Source: an uncultured Clostridia bacterium
GTDB taxonomy: Bacteria > Bacillota > Clostridia > Oscillospirales > Acutalibacteraceae
Direction of reading: 5' to 3'
NCBI GenBank assembly: GCA_946410005.1
Contig: CAMJYS010000024.1
Coordinates: 1-9,317, forward strand
Length of the DNA stretch: 9,317 bases
Shown here: in pieces, positions 1 through 6,480 of the stretch
How the letters are laid out: every line of letters begins with the position of its first letter
Numbering within the stretch: position 1 is the stretch's first letter
The notes under the pieces: model-generated
What the model was told of the DNA's origin: nothing
What the model saw: only the letters and a program-made list of their open reading frames with translations
Databases searched by the model: none
Program-made: the position numbers and the translations under genes

Positions 1-664
1 CGAAAATTTTAGATTTCAGCTTTGATTTAATAACAACTTCTATGGCATTTTTGGAAATTGTTTTATTATTTTCGAATTCACATATTTTTTTTAATTCGCT
101 TTTTAGACCGTTTAGTGAATGGTTGGCACAAGAATTGCAAATTAATTTGGCTAGGTCGGGCGATAAATTTTTGTCATATTCATTTTTTGCTAATTTGATT
201 AATAATTTTTCGGTATCTATATCTTTTTTTGAGAAATTTATTAATATGCCGTTTTCTATGATGGCTTTTTCTATTTTTTTAAATTTAATTTTTGCAGATT
301 TCGAAAACTCGGAGTAATTACTTATTATTAAAATTGAAAAATCAGGGATATCCGAAATTATTTCTATGAATTTTTGAATTTCGTCGGCAGACCAATTTTC
401 TAAGGGTAAATCGTGAATAATAACACACTTTTTTTCTGAAATTATCGGAAACGTTTCCAGTGCATTTTCAAGATTCTCGATATTTAAATTTTGACTGTTA
501 AAAATATTTATGTCGAAGTCATTTTTTGATTTTTTGATAATTATGTTTTTTAATTTTTCTTCAAAATACTCTATGAGATATTCTTCGCCTTGAAAAAAGT
601 AAACTTTGTTTAAATTTTTATCTGATATATGTTTTTTTAATTCGTTTAATGTTATCTTAGGCAA
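1..664 (-). CDS. holA: DNA polymerase III delta subunit, 3' part missing at contig edge
   Basis: This is the delta subunit of the clamp loader, which opens the sliding beta clamp during cytoplasmic DNA replication. Reading down from 664 there is an uninterrupted frame of 221 codons that leaves the window. It starts with TTG (664-662), two bases after the comEC stop, behind an AAGGAG Shine-Dalgarno lying inside the end of comEC about 10 bases upstream. The protein begins MPKITLNELKKHI. Around residues 21-31 it has VYFFQGEEYLI, the usual N-terminal HolA signature, and at 69-83 LETFPIISEKKCVII, the typical strand and loop after it. NHSLNGLKSELKKI (181-194) fits the helical lid region. Full-length HolA is about 330-350 residues, so roughly a third is missing at the C-terminal side. 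A comEC-holA pair is common in Firmicutes. The identification rests on motif pattern and context. Confidence 0.9.
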   Translation of the reverse strand, partial: MPKITLNELKKHISDKNLNKVYFFQGEEYLIEYFEEKLKNIIIKKSKNDFDINIFNSQNLNIENLENALETFPIISEKKCVIIHDLPLENWSADEIQKFIEIISDIPDFSILIISNYSEFSKSAKIKFKKIEKAIIENGILINFSKKDIDTEKLLIKLAKNEYDKNLSPDLAKLICNSCANHSLNGLKSELKKICEFENNKTISKNAIEVVIKSKLKSKIF

Positions 665-666
665 AT

Positions 667-2886
667 TTATAATGCTCCTTTTATTTGATATGTGTTATTG
701 TTTTTGCTCGACGATATGTACATCGGTTTTCCCGAAACAATCAGTATTATTTTTGAACTGTTTGACTTTATTTTCGGCCATATAATTTTCAAATCGAATT
801 TATTTACAAGTAAAATAGCGGATTTGAATTTTATATGATTGTAATTCATAGGCAAGCCTTTAAAAATTACGATATCGCAGTTTAGCCAGCTTTTAGGCAA
901 ATCTTCGACATCTCCTCCGTTTTCAAAAATCAAAACTTTGGTTGAATATAGATTTAAACTTGTATACGTATATTTATCTTCTTTAATTGTTTTTATTTTA
1001 CAGCAGTCCCATAAATTTGAATTTATTTGCTTTTTAAATTTTATTAATTTAGTATTTCTGTAATTTAAGTTTAATTTTCCGGAGTACGATAACAATTTTG
1101 GATTAAAAGCTTTCATAATACAATCTAATGTTTCATCATTGAATATCTCATCACTATACATTAGATTTAAGTATTCCGATTTAACTTTTTGTTGTCCTGA
1201 TAAAAAATTAACTATATTATTCACTTGAGTTTCACCATTGATATTTAATATAGCAGAATTTTTATCGTATAATGAAATTATACCACAGAAACCATTTTTA
1301 CATGGAACTATCGAAAGTACCATATCATCTGATTTCAAAAATTGATATGATAAGCAACCGCCCAGTGCTAAATTTATTGACAACAGAATTGTTGTTTTTA
1401 TGGATTTTTTAACATTTTTGTACGATAAAGATATAGCAACTAAAATTAATACGAAGGATATATATAGTTTAAACACACCATAATTAGTCGAAATTGTCGC
1501 AAAAGGAAAATCAGAAAATAATTTTGCGATATTTATTATAAAATTATATAAGATAGAGATGATGTAATATAAGGCATAAATTATGATTTTGGGGAATTTT
1601 AAATTATACAAAAAGTTAATAATTAAAGACAAATTTATAAATAAATTTGCCGGGAATAAAACTAAAATGTTAGTAATGGGAGAAATGACGGAAAATTGTT
1701 TAAATATCAAACCGGTTAAAGGAAATGTAAAAAGTGAAGTTGATATACTTATGGAAATATCTGAAACTACATACTTAAATAAATTTGATTTGTTATTATT
1801 AAATTTTTTGTATAAAAAATTTTTTATAGGTTCATATAAAAATATAATTCCGAGTGTTGATAGAAAACTTAGCCATAGCGAAATGCTCATGGCGGAATTT
1901 GGATTAAATAAACAAATTAAAAATACTGCCAGACCTAAAGAATTTAGATTATCCGGTTTTCTGAAAAAAGTGTTTCCAATCAAATATATTATCATCATTA
2001 TTCCTGATTTTGAAGCGGATGGTGTGAAGCAAGTTATAGCCATAAATGATAAAATTCCTATGCAAGAAAAAATTGTAGAAATTTTTTGTGACATTTTTAA
2101 TTTTTTAAAAATCCATATTAAAAACTCAGAAAATATGGCGATATGTATTCCCGAAGTCGCTAACAGATGATATATACCGGAATTTTGGAAAGCTTCTTTT
2201 GTGGTTTGTGGAATATCATTTTTATAACTTAAAATGAATCCATTTATTACATTAGCGATTTCTGACGGGAAAATTTCTTTTGTTGTTAGAATTATCTTTT
2301 TTCTCATTTCCAACGTATAATATCTCAAAGAAAAGTTTTCATTTTTCTCAGTACTTTGTTGATTGTATTTGTAAGAATGTGCTGAAGCGTATATTCCTTG
2401 TGAGTAGTTATACCAATTATCTGTTATCCAATTGTTGGATTTTAAAATGTTTAAATTTACGTTACATGTGATTTTGTCATATAAATCTGCGTCTATAGGC
2501 GATTTTGAATATAAGATTATTTTAAAAGGTTTAATTTCTTTGTTGTTTACGCTTTGAATTTTAAGTGTGTAAATGTAGTTATCATATTTTTTGTAAGGGA
2601 TATCATATATTATTCCTGAAATTTTCACTTCTGTTTCCGATAAATTTTTTATATATTCTATATTTAGTTTAAAATTTATAAAGTTAACAATACTTGCCAG
2701 AAAACATGTTATTAAACACAATAGGAGTGATTTTTTAGAACGTAATTTTTTGATAATTAATAATATCAGTAATAAGATGAATATTAGAAACACCGGAATC
2801 AATGCAAAATTATTCGGAATTAAATTTAATATTAGCAGGGAAATAATATACGATGTTCCTATAATTGCAAATGGTCGTTTTATCAT
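667..2886 (-). CDS. comEC: ComEC/Rec2-type DNA internalisation channel, C-terminal domain degenerate
   Basis: This is a 739-residue polytopic membrane protein of the ComEC/Rec2 family, which forms the channel carrying single-stranded DNA across the membrane in natural transformation. Two to three N-terminal membrane segments (about 6-70) are followed by a soluble OB-like stretch (about 80-175). The competence core carries SGIYHLLATSGIHIA at 236-250, matching the family's HLLA-SG-H signature. Many membrane helices follow to about 515, then a soluble C-terminal domain (about 520-739) at the place of the metallo-beta-lactamase domain. That domain has no HxHxDH metal motif. I chose ATG at 2886 (GGTGA four bases upstream). 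A longer TTG start at 2928 is possible, but it lies inside a terminator hairpin. The gene follows the HIT gene and is tightly coupled to holA. The family is clear; working DNA uptake in this organism is not shown. Confidence 0.9.
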   Translation of the reverse strand: MIKRPFAIIGTSYIISLLILNLIPNNFALIPVFLIFILLLILLIIKKLRSKKSLLLCLITCFLASIVNFINFKLNIEYIKNLSETEVKISGIIYDIPYKKYDNYIYTLKIQSVNNKEIKPFKIILYSKSPIDADLYDKITCNVNLNILKSNNWITDNWYNYSQGIYASAHSYKYNQQSTEKNENFSLRYYTLEMRKKIILTTKEIFPSEIANVINGFILSYKNDIPQTTKEAFQNSGIYHLLATSGIHIAIFSEFLIWIFKKLKMSQKISTIFSCIGILSFMAITCFTPSASKSGIMMIIYLIGNTFFRKPDNLNSLGLAVFLICLFNPNSAMSISLWLSFLSTLGIIFLYEPIKNFLYKKFNNNKSNLFKYVVSDISISISTSLFTFPLTGLIFKQFSVISPITNILVLFPANLFINLSLIINFLYNLKFPKIIIYALYYIISILYNFIINIAKLFSDFPFATISTNYGVFKLYISFVLILVAISLSYKNVKKSIKTTILLSINLALGGCLSYQFLKSDDMVLSIVPCKNGFCGIISLYDKNSAILNINGETQVNNIVNFLSGQQKVKSEYLNLMYSDEIFNDETLDCIMKAFNPKLLSYSGKLNLNYRNTKLIKFKKQINSNLWDCCKIKTIKEDKYTYTSLNLYSTKVLIFENGGDVEDLPKSWLNCDIVIFKGLPMNYNHIKFKSAILLVNKFDLKIIWPKIKSNSSKIILIVSGKPMYISSSKNNNTYQIKGAL

Positions 2887-2908
2887 TTTTTCACCGTCTT
2901 TTATTAAG

Positions 2909-2955
2909 TTAAAAAATAAAGCGTTCAAACTTTAATAAAATTAAGCTTGAACGCT
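2909..2955 (-). terminator. Intrinsic terminator between the HIT gene and comEC
   Basis: On the minus strand GCGTTCAA (2954-2947) pairs perfectly with TTGAACGC (2928-2921), and three further pairs form inside after one mismatch. The T-rich run TTTATTTTTT follows directly. It sits 22 bases after the HIT stop codon and ends 23 bases before the comEC ATG. comEC must therefore be read by read-through or from a promoter I could not find. Confidence 0.75.
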
Positions 2956-2976
2956 GATAAAATTAACTCTGAAAAA

Positions 2977-3318
2977 TCAACCGGGAGGCCAAGAAAGTTT
3001 TCTTCCGCCTAAAACATGAAAATGTAAATGTTTAACAGTTTGACCTGCGTTTTTTCCGCAATTGGTTACTATTCTATATCCGTCTTTTAATTCTTTTATG
3101 TTTTTGGAAAGTTCAGCGATTTTAACAAAAATATGTGATATTACATCAGAGCTACATGTATTAATTTCATTTGTCGAAGCTATATGCTCTTTTGGAATTA
3201 CTAAAAAGTGTATAGGTGCTTCGGGATTTAAATCATTAAATATTAATATTTTTTCGTCCTCATACAAAATTGAAGCAGGTATTTCTTTTTTTATGATTTC
3301 GCAAAAAATACAATCCAT
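2977..3318 (-). CDS. HIT-family (histidine triad, HINT-type) protein
   Basis: This is a small cytoplasmic nucleotide-binding protein of the histidine triad family. HINT-branch members hydrolyse purine nucleoside phosphoramidates and related adducts; the natural substrate in bacteria is usually unknown. The 113-residue length is typical. The catalytic triad is HLHFHV at 97-102 (His97, His99, His101), followed by LGG. An N-terminal CxxC (Cys3, Cys6), with His45 and a triad histidine, fits the zinc site seen in some bacterial members. NDLNPEAPIHFLVIPKEHI (28-46) is the usual substrate-pocket region. It starts at ATG 3318 with GGAG 11 bases upstream. It is transcribed leftwards from its own promoter and closed by a terminator before comEC, so it appears to be a single-gene unit. 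Confidence 0.93.
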   Translation of the reverse strand: MDCIFCEIIKKEIPASILYEDEKILIFNDLNPEAPIHFLVIPKEHIASTNEINTCSSDVISHIFVKIAELSKNIKELKDGYRIVTNCGKNAGQTVKHLHFHVLGGRKLSWPPG

Positions 3319-3354
3319 TGTACAATCATCTCCAAAGAATATTTTCAGAACATA

Positions 3355-3383
3355 ATTTTATATACAATTTTCTTTTTTGTCAA
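3355..3383 (-). promoter_or_regulatory. SigA-type promoter of the HIT gene
   Basis: On the minus strand there is a perfect -35 TTGACA (3383-3378), a 17-base spacer and a -10 TAAAAT (3360-3355), five of six bases of consensus. Transcription would start near 3348, about 30 bases before the HIT start codon. This is inferred from sequence only. Confidence 0.65.
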
Positions 3384-3388
3384 TATAT

Positions 3389-3408
3389 AACATGTTGTAA
3401 TACATGTT
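3389..3408. repeat. 20-bp inverted repeat, operator-like
   Basis: The arms AACATGT (3389-3395) and ACATGTT (3402-3408) are perfect reverse complements around six bases (TGTAAT). The repeat lies 6 bases upstream of the HIT -35 box and about 60 bases upstream of the azlC -35 box. Its size and symmetry suit a dimeric regulator, but I do not recognise the site. Confidence 0.45.
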
Positions 3409-3455
3409 TTAGAATTATTTTGTGTTAATAGTATTTAAAAGTGTTTTTTGCAACC

Positions 3456-3487
3456 ATTCGAATTAAAGATTGACAAACAGTCGAATT
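3456..3487 (+). repeat. TCGAATT direct repeat flanking the azlC -35 box
   Basis: TCGAATT occurs at 3458-3464 and 3481-3487, 23 bases apart, or about two helix turns. The first copy is part of the perfect palindrome ATTCGAAT (3456-3463). The two copies bracket the -35 hexamer, where a repressor could bind. In such AT-rich DNA a 7-mer repeat could be chance. Confidence 0.25.
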
Positions 3488-3498
3488 TATAGTATAAT
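3470..3498 (+). promoter_or_regulatory. SigA-type promoter of azlCD
   Basis: The -35 box is TTGACA (3470-3475) and the -10 box is TATAAT (3493-3498), both perfect consensus, with the optimal 17-base spacer. The start would be near 3505, leaving a leader of about 75 bases before azlC. That is too short for a T-box, and I see no riboswitch in it. Confidence 0.85.
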
Positions 3499-3578
3499 AG
3501 AAAGAATACTGTGGTTAGATTCGCTTTATAACTAAATGGGTAAATTTATATTTTAAAGATAGAAAAGGTGTGATATTT

Positions 3579-4355
3579 TTGGAGAACAAAAAATTAAAAT
3601 TAGATAGGGGAGAATACAGAAGAGGACTTAAGGAAGGTATTCCGGCGGGTTTTGGATATTTGCCGGTTTCGATGGCTTGTGGCGTAGCTTCATGTAAAGC
3701 GGGAATCGCTTTTGGAATGTCACAGTTCATGAGTATTATGATGTATACAGCATCGGGGCAAGCCGCTGCCATAAATTTGTTGGTGGGTGGAGAAACGGCC
3801 GTTTTTATGTTTGCTCTTACGTTGTTTGTTATGAATTGTAGATATCTATTGTTATCTCTTTCGATAGCCCAGAGGTTTGACAGTAGTATGGGAACGATAC
3901 AGAGAATTTTATTCGGACTTTTCAATACAGATGAAACGTTTGGGATAGCCATGAAAAATAAAGGAAAGCTTAATTTCAGCTATTTAATCGGATTGGTTAT
4001 ACCACCTTACATAGGCTTTTTAATCGGTAACGCAGCAGGATGTTTATTAAATGATATTTTACCGAAATCAATTAGTTCTGCACTCGGTATAGTCCTTTTT
4101 GCGATGTTTATAGGAATTATTGTTCCGCCGGCAAGAGATTCAAAACCTGTTTTGGCGGTAACGATTATAGCTTTAACGATAAGCTTCATTTTGGAATGTA
4201 TACCATTTATAAAACAACATCTTACTGCTGGATGGATTATTATTCTCTGCGCAGTTATAACTTCATTAATCGGTGCAATTTTATTCCCAGTAGAAGATAA
4301 AGATGAAAAATCTAACAATGACGATAAATTAATAGAAGAAAAGGAGGAAAAATAG
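3579..4355 (+). CDS. azlC: AzlC-family branched-chain amino acid exporter, large subunit
   Basis: This is the large membrane subunit of an AzlCD (LIV-E type) exporter, which in characterised members pumps out branched-chain amino acids and analogues such as azaleucine. The 258 residues open with a charged segment and GLKEGIPAGFGYLPVSMACG (about 17-36), the typical AzlC start. They continue with a GQAAAINLL segment (about 58-66), NCRYLLLSLS (about 83-92) and NTDETFGIA (about 113-121), all family hallmarks. Hydrophobic helices run to about 238 and a charged tail follows. I chose TTG at 3579 because AAGGTG lies 8 bases upstream. The GTG at 3570 would be right on top of that site. azlD follows one base after the stop. 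Direction of transport and substrate are taken from the family. Confidence 0.92.
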   Translation: MENKKLKLDRGEYRRGLKEGIPAGFGYLPVSMACGVASCKAGIAFGMSQFMSIMMYTASGQAAAINLLVGGETAVFMFALTLFVMNCRYLLLSLSIAQRFDSSMGTIQRILFGLFNTDETFGIAMKNKGKLNFSYLIGLVIPPYIGFLIGNAAGCLLNDILPKSISSALGIVLFAMFIGIIVPPARDSKPVLAVTIIALTISFILECIPFIKQHLTAGWIIILCAVITSLIGAILFPVEDKDEKSNNDDKLIEEKEEK

Positions 4356-4356
4356 A

Positions 4357-4680
4357 GTGAGTACGATGAACTTTATATTTGCCGTTTTATCAATGGCAGC
4401 GGTAATGATATTTTTCAGAGTTATGCCGCTTTTGTTCTTTAAAGGCAAAATAAAAAATAAATTTTTAAATTCATTTCTAGCATATGTTCCGTATGCGGTT
4501 CTTACATCAATGACGTTCCCGGAAGTATTTCACTCTACTTCGAGTGTCACATCAGCAACTTTCGGTGTAATAGTAGCAATAGTGCTTTCATATTTCGAAC
4601 AAAGTTTGATTGTTGTCGCACTTTCCTCTACGGCGTCGGTATTTATTGTTGAACAAGTAATGAAATTTATGACGAAATAA
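4357..4680 (+). CDS. azlD: AzlD-family branched-chain amino acid exporter, small subunit
   Basis: This is the small partner subunit of the AzlCD exporter, 107 residues with about four membrane helices, the normal size. Hallmarks are FFRVMPLLFF near residues 19-28 (the family's R-x-x-P) and AYVPYAVLTSMTFPEVF near 42-58. It starts at GTG 4357, with AAGGAGG (4341-4347) nine bases upstream inside the end of azlC. The in-frame ATG at 4366 would be 18 bases from that site. Only one base separates it from the azlC stop, so the two are cotranscribed and probably translated together, as expected for a complex with paired subunits. Confidence 0.92.
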   Translation: MSTMNFIFAVLSMAAVMIFFRVMPLLFFKGKIKNKFLNSFLAYVPYAVLTSMTFPEVFHSTSSVTSATFGVIVAIVLSYFEQSLIVVALSSTASVFIVEQVMKFMTK

Positions 4681-4714
4681 AAATTTTTAAGCGATTAACC
4701 ACATTTAGTTATAT

Positions 4715-4771
4715 CTTGCTATAAATTTTGTAGAACAAGTTATCTCAAAGTTTATAGCAAGTTTTTTATTT
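4715..4771 (+). terminator. Long intrinsic terminator after azlCD
   Basis: A 16-bp stem with one G-T wobble is formed by 4715-4730 (beginning CTTGCTATAAA) and 4746-4761 (ending TTTATAGCAAG). The loop is 15 bases, and TTTTTTATTT follows. The opposite strand has no T run, so it works in the plus direction only. It separates azlCD from the sporulation genes. Confidence 0.92.
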
Positions 4772-4787
4772 CAAATTTTTCGGAGTG

Positions 4788-4817
4788 TACTATTTTCCAG
4801 TTCTTTAATCATAAATA
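4788..4817 (+). promoter_or_regulatory. Possible SigE (mother-cell sporulation) promoter for yabP
   Basis: TACTATTT (4788-4795), 14 bases, then CATAAATA (4810-4817) resembles the Bacillus SigE pattern (about 7/8 and 6/8 positions by my comparison). The start would be near 4824, just ahead of the yabP Shine-Dalgarno at 4840. yabP and yabQ are SigE-dependent in Bacillus, which gives the match some weight. The region is AT-rich, so a chance match is possible. Confidence 0.35.
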
Positions 4818-4851
4818 TTTTTATTATGAATTTTATTTTGGAGGAAAAACT

Positions 4852-5142
4852 ATGACGAATGAAACATCTAAAAATTCAGCAAAAATTCCACATTGTTTGA
4901 GTTTAGATAATCGTGAAAAATTAATGCTTACGGGAATATCGGAAGTCGATAATTTCGACGATAAATCCATAACCGCTTATACGAGTATGGGTGCGTTATC
5001 AATAAAAGGCGAGAGGCTAAATATAAAAAAGCTTAGTCTTGAACTGGGGGAATTAGAAGTTACAGGCAAAATAGATTCACTTGTGTATAGCAAAAAAGAT
5101 AATTTAAAGAAAGGGTTTATATCTAAAATATTTAATAGGTGA
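4852..5142 (+). CDS. yabP: Sporulation protein YabP
   Basis: This is a YabP-family sporulation protein, made in the mother cell in Bacillus; its molecular role is not established. It has 96 residues, the usual length. The conserved core runs from LMLTGISEVDNFDD (24-37) through TSMGALSIKGERLNIKKL (44-61) to GELEVTGKIDSLVYS (66-80). The last block is the clearest family mark. No membrane segment or signal peptide is visible. It starts at ATG 4852 with a strong GGAGG seven bases upstream. It follows the azlCD terminator, so it should have its own promoter, and it leads into yabQ ten bases later. Confidence 0.92.
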   Translation: MTNETSKNSAKIPHCLSLDNREKLMLTGISEVDNFDDKSITAYTSMGALSIKGERLNIKKLSLELGELEVTGKIDSLVYSKKDNLKKGFISKIFNR

Positions 5143-5152
5143 TTTAAAAAAT

Positions 5153-5557
5153 ATGAGCGAAATGTTTTTAAAAGAATTGTGGATATTCAGCTATTCGTGT
5201 TTGCTTGGCTTAGGACTTGGGATTTTATATGATGTTTTTAGAATAATTCGAATGCTTATAAATAAAAGAAACATAACAATATTTTTGCAAGACATTATAT
5301 ATTTCATTGTTAGTGGTTTTGTTACTTTTATATTTGTTTTGGGGATAAATGAAGGGCAATCAAGATTCTATATTCTTGCAGGTGAAGGTATAGGATGGAT
5401 TGTGTATCATATAACACTTGGAGAAAAAATTTATTATTGTTCAGAAAATATTGTGAAAATGATTCATACTAAATTCAGGAATTTTAGTGATAATACCGCT
5501 TACAATGTTAAAAAGATGTTTAAAAGAAACAAATCCGAAGATGAGAAAAAATTATAA
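5153..5557 (+). CDS. yabQ: Spore cortex protein YabQ
   Basis: YabQ is a membrane protein needed for spore cortex assembly in Bacillus. The 134 residues hold three predicted membrane helices (about 8-26, 44-64 and 73-90). Family signatures are LYDVFRIIR at 25-33, FLQDIIYF at 44-51 and the block INEGQSRFYILAGEGIGWIV at 65-84. A basic cytoplasmic tail follows, ending NKSEDEKKL. It starts at ATG 5153. The Shine-Dalgarno AGGTGA overlaps the yabP stop codon ten bases upstream, so translation is probably coupled to yabP. Its 3' end overlaps by 17 bases the candidate small ORF at 5541. Confidence 0.92.
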   Translation: MSEMFLKELWIFSYSCLLGLGLGILYDVFRIIRMLINKRNITIFLQDIIYFIVSGFVTFIFVLGINEGQSRFYILAGEGIGWIVYHITLGEKIYYCSENIVKMIHTKFRNFSDNTAYNVKKMFKRNKSEDEKKL

Positions 5558-5678
5558 TATAAATTTATTTTATATAAATCCAAAAAATCGCTTGAATTTA
5601 CAGTTCCCAAACGTGCATAATATATGTAAGTTTTGTGCGAATTTTCAGAGTGTGAAAGGAACTTGTGCGATTAAATGA
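5541..5678 (+). CDS. Candidate 45-residue small protein with H/Cys cluster, unrecognised
   Basis: I do not recognise this one. The frame begins at ATG 5541 inside yabQ (17-base overlap) and ends at TGA 5676-5678, which shares ATGA with the divIC start. That gives a continuous chain of overlapping frames across what would otherwise be a 117-base gap. The protein is basic, with His26, Cys29, Cys32 and Cys42 spaced H-x2-C-x2-C-x9-C in HNICKFCANFQSVKGTCAIK, a pattern able to hold a metal. No membrane segment is present. There is no clear Shine-Dalgarno before the ATG, so translation would depend on reinitiation after yabQ. It could also be a non-coding spacer that happens to stay open. Confidence 0.4.
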   Translation: MRKNYNINLFYINPKNRLNLQFPNVHNICKFCANFQSVKGTCAIK

Positions 5679-5938
5679 AATTTTTTGCAATAAGAGGTAA
5701 GAAATTTGTCTTTAAAATGATAATATTGTTTATCGTTGGATATGTGCTGTTTTTATTTATAGACCAGCAGATAAAAATAAGGACAAGAAGAGAAGAACTC
5801 GCGAAAATGAACGAGCAAATCGCAAGCGAAAAAGCCAAAGAAGAAGAACTTCGCCAAAAAATTAATGAAGTTGAAAGCAGCGAAAATTCTGGCGACAATA
5901 AAGTGAAGCATAGAGTTTTTGAAAATGCTGCTGAATAG
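5675..5938 (+). CDS. DivIC/FtsL-like septum formation initiator protein
   Basis: This is a single-pass membrane protein of the septum formation initiator (DivIC/FtsB) type, which in other bacteria bridges FtsL and FtsQ/DivIB in the divisome. A short basic N-terminus precedes one membrane helix (about 13-29), then a charged coiled coil (about 31-68). The tail is hydrophilic and ends VFENAAE. At 87 residues it is a little short, and it lacks the usual C-terminal YIE-ARE-LG block. The start must be ATG 5675 or later, because TAA stands directly before it in frame. The nearest Shine-Dalgarno (AAAGGA, 5655-5660) is 14 bases away, which is poor, so coupling to the overlapping upstream frame is plausible. 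Position after yabPQ matches divIC in Bacillus. Confidence 0.8.
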   Translation: MKFFAIRGKKFVFKMIILFIVGYVLFLFIDQQIKIRTRREELAKMNEQIASEKAKEEELRQKINEVESSENSGDNKVKHRVFENAAE

Positions 5939-5974
5939 GGAAGTACATAAATTTAAGGAGGAAATAAATTTTTT

Positions 5975-6457
5975 ATGAGTTTCGAAATCGGAGCTGTAGT
6001 AGAAGGAAAGGTAAAAAACATAACAAAATTCGGAGCGTTTGTTGAACTGGAAGAAGGCAAAATCGGATTAGTTCATATTTCAGAGATTTCTCGTGATTAT
6101 GTCGAGAACGTTAGCGACCACCTCAAAGAAGGTCAATCCGTAAAAGTTAAAGTTCTTAAAATTGACGAAAGTAATAATTCGAAAAAATCCGGTAGTAAAA
6201 TTGAACTTTCGATAAGGAAAGCTTTGCCGACAAGTGATGCAAGACCTTCGTTTGCAAAAAATAATAATTTCAAGAAAGATTTTTCGCAAAATCAACATAA
6301 TTTTAGAATCAAACCGCAGCAAAATTCTTCTTCTAATAGTTTTGAAGATATGCTTTCTAAGTTTAAAAGAGCAAGCGACGAAAAGCTCGGGGATTTTAAA
6401 GAAAAAACGAAGTATAGAGGCGGAAAAATGCCTTGCAAAAATAACGATAAAATCTAA
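5975..6457 (+). CDS. yabR: S1-domain RNA-binding protein, YabR-like
   Basis: This is a cytoplasmic protein with one S1 (OB-fold) RNA-binding domain at about 1-82: [20 protein letters not shown], then GLVHISEIS and VKVKVLKID. The last strands are split by a short Lys/Ser/Asn insert (67-74). A polar Asn/Gln/Ser-rich linker (about 84-121) leads to [20 protein letters not shown] (122-141) and a KYRGGK stretch, which matches the C-terminal block of YabR/general-stress-13-like proteins. The tail MPCKNNDKI is extra. It starts at ATG 5975 with a perfect AAGGAGG (5955-5961), but the 13-base spacing is long. The yabP-yabQ-divIC-yabR order is as in Bacillus. The RNA target is unknown. Confidence 0.88.
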   Translation: MSFEIGAVVEGKVKNITKFGAFVELEEGKIGLVHISEISRDYVENVSDHLKEGQSVKVKVLKIDESNNSKKSGSKIELSIRKALPTSDARPSFAKNNNFKKDFSQNQHNFRIKPQQNSSSNSFEDMLSKFKRASDEKLGDFKEKTKYRGGKMPCKNNDKI

Positions 6458-6480
6458 AATGTATTTATACATAAAGTGCA

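Noticed and set aside
42..317. A 91-codon plus-strand open frame
   Set aside because: It is antisense to holA, Phe/Leu/Asn-rich as the complement of Lys/Glu-rich codons, and has no family features.
1583..2170. A 195-codon plus-strand open frame
   Set aside because: It lies wholly antisense to the comEC membrane core, has no ribosome binding site, and its sequence is the complement of codons for recognised ComEC motifs.
3499..3578. A riboswitch or T-box in the azlC leader
   Set aside because: The leader is only about 75 bases, has no stable stem or terminator, and shows no T-box sequence.
3515..3952. A 145-codon minus-strand open frame
   Set aside because: It is antisense to azlC and crosses the azlC leader; the plus strand carries the recognised protein, promoter and ribosome binding site.
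6459..6472. Short dyad ATGTAT-TT-ATACAT
   Set aside because: It sits just after the S1 gene stop, is very AT-rich and short, and is better ignored beside the real terminator that follows.
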